NCBI GenBank assembly: GCA_022844275.1
Contig: JALHMB010000007.1
Span: forward strand, 124,001 to 188,000
Reading direction: 5' to 3'
DNA length: 64,000 bases
Source: Hyphomicrobiaceae bacterium
GTDB lineage: Bacteria > Pseudomonadota > Alphaproteobacteria > Rhizobiales > Hyphomicrobiaceae
A model generated the notes under the pieces. It made no database searches, was not told the origin of the DNA, and was given only the letters and a program-made list of their open reading frames with translations. Every line of letters starts with the position of its first letter. The stretch's first letter is position 1. This document shows, piece by piece, positions 59,085-64,000 of the stretch. A program made the position numbers and the translations under genes.

Positions 59085-59978
59085 TCACCGCAGGCGGCTC
59101 ATATCCACCCGGAAGACCACTGGAAAGAACGTCGCCCAGGATAGCCAGCGCTTGGAGCCGGCCTCGCTCACCGTCCACAGATGCCCTTTGCTGTCGAATC
59201 CGATGTCCTCTGTGCCCGCGGGCAAGGCATGGCGGGCCAGGACATCGCCAGTCTTCTGATCGAGGCGGACCAGCTCGCCGAAACTGCCGCTGCTCCGTGT
59301 CACCCAGAGCTCACCTTTCGCGTCGAAGGCCGCGCCTTGGGAGCGCAGCGGCACCACCAGCGAGGCATCTGCATCCTGTTCGTTGATCTCGTCCTTCAGC
59401 TTCGAAAGTGGGAAGCGGTAGAGCCGCGGCTCACCGAATGTCTCGTACGTGCCAAGCCAAAGGGCGTCGCCGACACCGGCCGCGAAGGAGCCTTTCACCT
59501 GCCCCGTAAGGTGGATGTGCCGCACGACCTTGCCGATACCGGGACTGGCCGGTGCGTCGAGCTGCACCTCGAAGATATCGCGCGTATCGGCGACCCAGAC
59601 GCGCCCCGGCGCGCCCCGCGCCATGCCGCCCGCGTGACCGCATTGCGTCGGCAGATCGAGCGCGCCCGTGGTGTGGCCATTTCCCGTGTCGAGCCTGTAG
59701 AGACGACAGAGACCACGCCCGGCGCCCTCCACGCTCTTATAGGCGGCAACGTAGACCGCATCTTCGACGACCGTCAGGCCTTGGGGCACGAAGCCCTCAT
59801 CGAGGCCGGGCATCCAGATGCGGCGAAGGATCGCCTCCTCATTGGGCACAGGACCTGCCGGCTGCATACCGAGCTTCTTGTCCGTGTAGATCGGCCGCGT
59901 ACCGAGAGGCTCCTCGGCAAACGACGGAGGTGTCATGAGCATCACCACGAGCAGTGGCCAGGACAATCGGCGAAACAT
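59085..59978 (-). CDS. Secreted beta-propeller-like protein of unknown function inside the dcw cluster
   Basis: This 297-residue precursor has a signal peptide (residues 1-21, ending PSFA-EEP). The mature part is made of repeats of short beta strands typical of NHL/SMP-type propellers: QGLTVVEDAVYVAAYKS, GGMARGAPGRVWVADTRD, GSFAAGVGDALWLGTYE, QGAAFDAKGELWVTRSSG, DIGFDSKGHLWTVSEAG. No catalytic motif was identified. It sits between mraY (23 bp) and murD (36 bp), where other bacteria have no such gene; murF, which normally precedes mraY, is missing. It may bind a cell-wall or periplasmic partner; function unknown. Confidence 0.85.
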   Translation of the reverse strand: MFRRLSWPLLVVMLMTPPSFAEEPLGTRPIYTDKKLGMQPAGPVPNEEAILRRIWMPGLDEGFVPQGLTVVEDAVYVAAYKSVEGAGRGLCRLYRLDTGNGHTTGALDLPTQCGHAGGMARGAPGRVWVADTRDIFEVQLDAPASPGIGKVVRHIHLTGQVKGSFAAGVGDALWLGTYETFGEPRLYRFPLSKLKDEINEQDADASLVVPLRSQGAAFDAKGELWVTRSSGSFGELVRLDQKTGDVLARHALPAGTEDIGFDSKGHLWTVSEAGSKRWLSWATFFPVVFRVDMSRLR

Positions 59979-60001
59979 GGCACTTTCCGCCTTCTCACGC
60001 C

Positions 60002-61084
60002 TCAGCGCAGCTTGAGGGTCGCCAGGCCGAGCAGCGCGAGCACGACCGAGATGATCCAGAAGCGTACGACCACAGTCGCCTCGTGCCATCCCTTCTGCTC
60101 GAAGTGATGGTGCAGCGGCGCCATTTTGAACACACGCTTGCCAGTCATCTTGAACGACGCGACCTGGATCAGCACCGACAGCGTTTCGAGAACGAAGAGG
60201 CCGCCGACGATCGCCAGCACGATCTCGTGCTTGGTCGCAACCGCGATCGCGCCGAGCGCGCCGCCGAGAGCCAGCGAGCCGGTATCGCCCATGAAGATCA
60301 TGGCCGGCGGCGCGTTGAACCACAGAAAGCCGAGCCCGGCACCGAGCAGTGCGCCGCAGATAACGGCAAGTTCGCCGACGCCGGCGACATAGTGGATCTG
60401 GAGGTATTGCGAGAATCGCACGTTACCGACGAGGTAGGCAATGAGCCCGAAGGTCGCCGCCGCGATCATCACCGGCACGATCGCGAGACCATCGAGACCG
60501 TCGGTCAGATTGACGGAATTGCCCGCGCCGGCGATCACGAACATGCCGACGATCACGAACAGGTAGCCGAGTGGAATGACGAGGTTCTTGAAGAACGGAA
60601 TCGTGAGCGCATCGGCGAAACCCGGCGCGCCAAGCCGCATCACAGCATAGGTTGCGACGCCCGCGATGGCGAACTCGAGCCCGAGACGGCCCTTGCCGCC
60701 GAAGCCTCTGGTCGTCTGCTTGGTGACCTTGAGATAGTCATCGTAGAAGCCGATGGCGCCGAACGAGAGCGTCACGCCGAGCACGATCCAGACGTAGGGG
60801 TTCGACCAGTTCGCCCAGAGCAGCGTCGAGACCGTGACACCGGCGAGGATCATGAGCCCGCCCATGGTCGGCGTGCCCTTCTTGGAGAAGTGGCTTTTCG
60901 GGCCGTCCTCGCGAATGGGCTGGCCCTTGCCCTGCTTGAGCCGCAAGAGGTCGATGATCGCGGGACCGAAGAGGAAGACGAACAGCAGCGCCGTCATGAT
61001 CGCCCCGCCGGTACGGAACGTGATGTAGCGAAACACGTTCAACGGGCTGAACTGGTCGCTGAACGTGACGAGCTCGTAGAGCAT
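60002..61084 (-). CDS. mraY: Phospho-N-acetylmuramoyl-pentapeptide transferase
   Basis: MraY makes lipid I from UDP-MurNAc-pentapeptide and undecaprenyl phosphate. The 360-residue integral membrane protein has [12 protein letters not shown], the DDYLKVT catalytic aspartates, the [10 protein letters not shown] loop, [15 protein letters not shown] and [19 protein letters not shown] site precedes the ATG. It is the first gene of the cluster in this window. Confidence 0.96.
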   Translation of the reverse strand: MLYELVTFSDQFSPLNVFRYITFRTGGAIMTALLFVFLFGPAIIDLLRLKQGKGQPIREDGPKSHFSKKGTPTMGGLMILAGVTVSTLLWANWSNPYVWIVLGVTLSFGAIGFYDDYLKVTKQTTRGFGGKGRLGLEFAIAGVATYAVMRLGAPGFADALTIPFFKNLVIPLGYLFVIVGMFVIAGAGNSVNLTDGLDGLAIVPVMIAAATFGLIAYLVGNVRFSQYLQIHYVAGVGELAVICGALLGAGLGFLWFNAPPAMIFMGDTGSLALGGALGAIAVATKHEIVLAIVGGLFVLETLSVLIQVASFKMTGKRVFKMAPLHHHFEQKGWHEATVVVRFWIISVVLALLGLATLKLR

Positions 61085-61460
61085 TCCGATCCCCTCTTCC
61101 TGCCGCGCGCACCCACTAATCCTGCGCGCGCCGCCTCGGCGTGCCGGGCACGGCGCTTGCCCTTAGCACTTCCACCGGCAAAAATTGAGATGGTTTCTGC
61201 GCGCACACTTCTGTCGTGCAGCGCCCACGTCGCGAGTCTCATCAGCGCCGAATTTGTGATTGTCGGTCAATTCCTTGCCTGATTTGCAGGCGCACTCCGC
61301 CATGGTCTGCTCAGAAGCCCCGCGTGCGCAAATTGTCCACGGCCGGAATACTATCGGATGCAGAACCGGTCCTCAGGCGCAGCGCTTGCGCCGGCACCGG
61401 GATCGCGCGACCTTGAATGGCATCCCGGGAGGGGCCGGGGCGGAAAACGGCTGAGAGCTC
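61085..61460. promoter_or_regulatory. Divergent region mraY / amidohydrolase
   Basis: This 376-bp gap holds the promoter of the dcw segment (minus) and of the amidohydrolase-ridA pair (plus). I see no gene, no murF remnant and no repeat in it. It marks the point where the cluster is cut off from its usual upstream half. Confidence 0.5.
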
Positions 61461-62636
61461 ATGAGCACATACGATCTTATTCTCAAAGGCGGGCGGGTCA
61501 TCGATCCCTCGCAGAAACTCGACGGCATTGCGGACGTCGCCTTTGCCGAGGGCAAGGTCGCGGCGGTCGGGAAGGATCTGAAAGGTGGCGCCGGCACGGA
61601 AGTGCGCGACGTGAAAGGCACTATTGTCTCACCCGGTCTCATCGACATGCACACGCACGTCTACTGGGGCGGGACTTCACTCGGCATCGATGCCGAGGTG
61701 TTCTGCCGAACGTCGGGCGTGACCACAGCGATCGACACGGGCAGCGCTGGTCCGGGCAATTTCGCCGGCTTCCGCAAGCACGTGATCGAGCCCTCGGCAG
61801 TACGCATTCTCGCCTATCTGCACGTGTCCTTTGCCGGCATTTTCGGCTTCTCCAAGACCATCATGGTCGGCGAGAGTGAGAACATGAAGCTCATGGCGCC
61901 TCGCGAGGCCGCCGAGGTCGCCGACAAGAACCGCGACGTGATCGTCGGCATCAAAGTGCGCGTCGGCGCCCACGCTTCGGGCGAGCAGGGCGCGGCGCCG
62001 CTCAACATCGCACTGCAGGTGGCCGAGGAAGTGGGCATGCCGGTCATGTGCCACATCGATCATCCGCCGCCTTCCTATGAGGAAGTGATCGGCATGCTGC
62101 GGTCGGGTGACGTGCTCACGCACGCCTTCCGCCCATTCCCGAACGCGCCGTGCACATCCCAGGGCACGGTCAAGGCGGCCGTTCTCGAAGCGCGCGCACG
62201 CGGCGTGAAGTTCGACATAGGGCATGGCAAGGGCTCGTTCGCCTTCAAGACGGCGCGCGCCATGCTGGCAAATGGCTTCTATCCTGACACCATCTCCTCC
62301 GACGTGCACCAGCTCTGCATCGATGGTCCGGCCTACGACCAGGTCACGACTATGTCGAAGTTCCTCTGTCTCGGCGTGCCGCTCAACGACGTGATCGCGC
62401 AGTCGACGATCAACGCGGCGCACGCGCTGAAGCGGCCGGAGCTCGGCAGCCTGAAGCCCGGCTCGGCCGGCGATGCGACGCTTCTGACCGTCAAGGAAGG
62501 CAAGTTCGAATACGAGGACGTAACGGGCGAGAAGATGATCGGCGACAAGCGCATTCTCTCCGAAGGCGCGGTCATCGGCGGGAGCTGGTTTCATCCCAAG
62601 CGCTCGCAGAAGTTCGCCAAACTCAAAAGCGCTTAA
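61461..62636 (+). CDS. Amidohydrolase/deacetylase-family metallohydrolase (dihydroorotase-like)
   Basis: This 391-residue TIM-barrel amidohydrolase has the N-terminal YDLILKGGRVIDPSQ, metal motif DMHTHVY, the probable carboxylated lysine in VGIKVRVG, histidines in CHIDHPPP and the aspartate in TISSDVHQLC. The closest style is the subgroup of dihydroorotase-like deacetylases (N-acyl amino-sugar or amino-acid hydrolysis); the substrate is unproven. A RidA gene follows after 11 bp. Confidence 0.88.
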   Translation: MSTYDLILKGGRVIDPSQKLDGIADVAFAEGKVAAVGKDLKGGAGTEVRDVKGTIVSPGLIDMHTHVYWGGTSLGIDAEVFCRTSGVTTAIDTGSAGPGNFAGFRKHVIEPSAVRILAYLHVSFAGIFGFSKTIMVGESENMKLMAPREAAEVADKNRDVIVGIKVRVGAHASGEQGAAPLNIALQVAEEVGMPVMCHIDHPPPSYEEVIGMLRSGDVLTHAFRPFPNAPCTSQGTVKAAVLEARARGVKFDIGHGKGSFAFKTARAMLANGFYPDTISSDVHQLCIDGPAYDQVTTMSKFLCLGVPLNDVIAQSTINAAHALKRPELGSLKPGSAGDATLLTVKEGKFEYEDVTGEKMIGDKRILSEGAVIGGSWFHPKRSQKFAKLKSA

Positions 62637-62647
62637 GGGAGGACGCC

Positions 62648-63106
62648 ATGACGCCGGAAGAAAAGCTCAAGTCCCTCGGCCTCGAACTGCCGAAGGTGCC
62701 GACGCCTGTTGCCAACTACGTGCCCTTCAAGGTCGACGGTCGCACGATCTATCTTTCGGGCCAGGGGCCGCGCAAGCCCGACGGCACGCTCTTCACCGGA
62801 CGCGTCGGCGAGGATATTTCGATCGAGAAGGGGTATGAGTACGCGCGCCTCATCGGGCTCGGGCTGCTGGCGGCGGCAAAGCTCGCAGCCGGCGATCTCG
62901 GCAAGGTCGAAGTGCTGAAAGTGCTCGGCATGGTCAATGCGGTGCCGGGTTTCGGCGATCAGCCCAAAGTCATCAACGGCTGCTCCGACCTCTTCGTCGA
63001 AGTACTTGGTGAGCGTGGCCGTCACGCGCGCTCGGCGGTCGGCATGGGCTCGCTCCCGAGCAACATGCCCGTCGAGATCGAAGCGATCATGCGGATCGTG
63101 GATTGA
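62648..63106 (+). CDS. RidA-family protein
   Basis: This 152-residue protein of the YjgF/YER057c/UK114 family hydrolyses reactive enamine/imine intermediates in characterised RidA members. Visible elements are YLSGQGPRKPDGTLFTGRVGED, VLKVLGMVNAVPGF and HARSAVGMGSLPSNMPVEIEAI, which retains the substrate-binding arginine. An AGGGAGG ribosome site precedes the ATG. It is probably cotranscribed with the amidohydrolase, whose products might yield imine-forming amino acids. Confidence 0.9.
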   Translation: MTPEEKLKSLGLELPKVPTPVANYVPFKVDGRTIYLSGQGPRKPDGTLFTGRVGEDISIEKGYEYARLIGLGLLAAAKLAAGDLGKVEVLKVLGMVNAVPGFGDQPKVINGCSDLFVEVLGERGRHARSAVGMGSLPSNMPVEIEAIMRIVD

Positions 63107-63126
63107 GTCGCTGGCGCTGGTGCGAG

Positions 63127-64000
63127 CTACCGCATCAGCGCAACGCTCTTGATCTGCGCGAAGACGGGTGTGCCAGGCGCGAGGCCGAGCGCAGCTTGTG
63201 ACTTGCGCGTGATCCGTGCGGCAATGCGCGCACCGGAACCATCCGCGCCGAGCGCGGCGATAATATTCACCTGCGCCTCGTTGGCCGCACCGTCGATGGA
63301 GACGATGCGTGCCGGCAGGCAATTGAGGATCGTCGTGTCGCTCGCGGCCGTCAGCGTGAAACTCACGTCGCTCGCCGCGATCCGGAGGCGACGCTCAGCA
63401 CCCGGCGCGCCCTGCCGACCCGGCATGACGAGTGCGCCACCCGCGACCGAAAATGTGGTGAGCGCGTACGTCTCGTCGATGCTCTCGACGCGACCTTCGA
63501 GCATGACGGCGGCATCGGGCGCCGCGATCAGCGGCAGGCTTGGATCGGTCTGCAACACCTCCAGAGGTCCCGAAGCCATCACGCGCCCCTTCGAGAGCAG
63601 CACGAGTGTGTCCGCGAGGCGCGCGACCTCGCCGATGTCGTGGCTGACGTAGACGACCGGCAGCGCGAGGCTCTGATGCAGGCGCTCGAAATAGGGAAGT
63701 ATCTCCTCCTTGGTCATGCGGTCGAGTGCCGAGAGCGGCTCGTCCATGAGCAGTATGCGCGGGCGCGAGAGCAGCGCGCGCCCCACAGAGACGCGCTGAC
63801 GCTCACCGCCGGAAAGCGCGACAGGCGAACGCTCGAGCAGTTGACCGATCCCAAGCAACTCGACGATCGCATCGAAGTCGAGGGCATCTGATGTGGGTGC
63901 GTTGCCAGCCCGCTTAGCGCCGTAGAGAAGATTCTGGCGCACGTTGAGGTGCTGGAAGATGCTGGCTTCTTGGAAGACATAGCCGAGCGGGCGCTCGTGC
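63127..64000 (-). CDS. modC: Molybdate ABC transporter ATP-binding protein, 5' truncated
   Basis: The right edge holds the C-terminal 291 codons of an ABC ATPase read leftward; the frame is open past 64000 and includes the Q-loop GYVFQEA. Visible parts are signature LSGGERQRV, Walker B ILLMDEPLSALD and switch histidine YVSHDIGEV, then a C-terminal TOBE-type domain (about residues 175-270 of this part) typical of ModC, with INIIAALG-like strands. It is convergent with ridA. Confidence 0.88.
   Translation of the reverse strand, partial: HERPLGYVFQEASIFQHLNVRQNLLYGAKRAGNAPTSDALDFDAIVELLGIGQLLERSPVALSGGERQRVSVGRALLSRPRILLMDEPLSALDRMTKEEILPYFERLHQSLALPVVYVSHDIGEVARLADTLVLLSKGRVMASGPLEVLQTDPSLPLIAAPDAAVMLEGRVESIDETYALTTFSVAGGALVMPGRQGAPGAERRLRIAASDVSFTLTAASDTTILNCLPARIVSIDGAANEAQVNIIAALGADGSGARIAARITRKSQAALGLAPGTPVFAQIKSVALMR

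Noticed and set aside
61039-61242. Possible murF remnant before mraY on the minus strand
   Set aside because: The frame is arginine/alanine-rich and lacks any MurF C-terminal phrase; it overlaps the mraY start and reads like a shadow.

Overview
The window is GC-rich, gene-dense DNA with the layout of an alphaproteobacterial chromosome, most likely of the order Hyphomicrobiales (Rhizobiales). The evidence is the gene order dacC-tmk-holB-metG-tatD-MBL, a dcw cell-wall/division cluster ending in lpxC, bamD and ligA, two branched-chain amino-acid type (Liv) ABC transporters, a thiSGE operon, and a serine-glyoxylate aminotransferase of the kind known from methylotrophic relatives. No 16S/23S rRNA, tRNA, IS element, phage gene or CRISPR array was recognised. 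Genus cannot be assigned from the sequence alone.

Layout. 1-3.7 kb (+): end of a Liv-type transporter operon (livM-livG-livF), an alpha/beta hydrolase coupled to it, and a class I PPK2. 3.7-8.6 kb (-): a second, complete Liv operon (livG-livF-livH-livM-substrate-binding protein). 9-13.6 kb (+): the AFG1/ZapE ATPase, then a Lon-like AAA protease overlapping a universal-stress-like gene. 13.7-18.5 kb: an intergenic palindromic repeat, a divergent EF-G paralogue (-), then a 3-hydroxyisobutyrate dehydrogenase-type enzyme and a fumarase-superfamily lyase (+). 18.5-24.5 kb (-): truA, an SDR, an MFS carrier, a CHAD protein and thiSGE. 24.8-33.4 kb: a membrane-anchored polysaccharide-lyase-14-like protein, a small monooxygenase, rph, a methyltransferase, an amidase coupled to a large FAD/Fe-S 2-hydroxyacid dehydrogenase, and the divergent aminotransferase. 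33.5-39.8 kb (+): dacC, tmk, holB, metG, tatD and an MBL hydrolase. 39.9-42.8 kb (-): rimK, a small membrane protein and a BT1-type carrier. 42.8-61.1 kb (-): ligA, bamD, lpxC, ftsZ, ftsA, ftsQ, ddlB, murB, murC, murG, ftsW, murD, an inserted secreted propeller-like protein, and mraY. 61.5-64 kb: an amidohydrolase plus RidA pair (+) and the 3' part of modC (-).

Many genes are translationally coupled by ATGA or TGATG overlaps (both liv operons, lon/usp, thiSGE, amidase/dehydrogenase, tatD/MBL, ddlB/murB, ftsW/murD). The dominant theme is envelope growth and division: lipid II synthesis (mraY, murD, murG, murC, murB, ddlB), septum machinery (ftsW, ftsQ, ftsA, ftsZ), lipid A commitment (lpxC) and outer-membrane assembly (bamD). 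The rest is nutrient uptake, small-acid and amine metabolism and housekeeping.

The most unusual points are: an FtsZ whose long C-terminal linker stops before the usual FtsA-binding tail; an uncharacterised secreted propeller-like gene inside the dcw cluster next to mraY, where murF is also missing; an EF-G paralogue with a substituted switch II histidine; a LivG with a degenerate ABC signature; a LigA with about 70 extra residues between its hairpin-helix repeats; and several unexplained dyad-rich intergenic segments. I found no clearly new multi-gene system; the observations are candidates graded individually.
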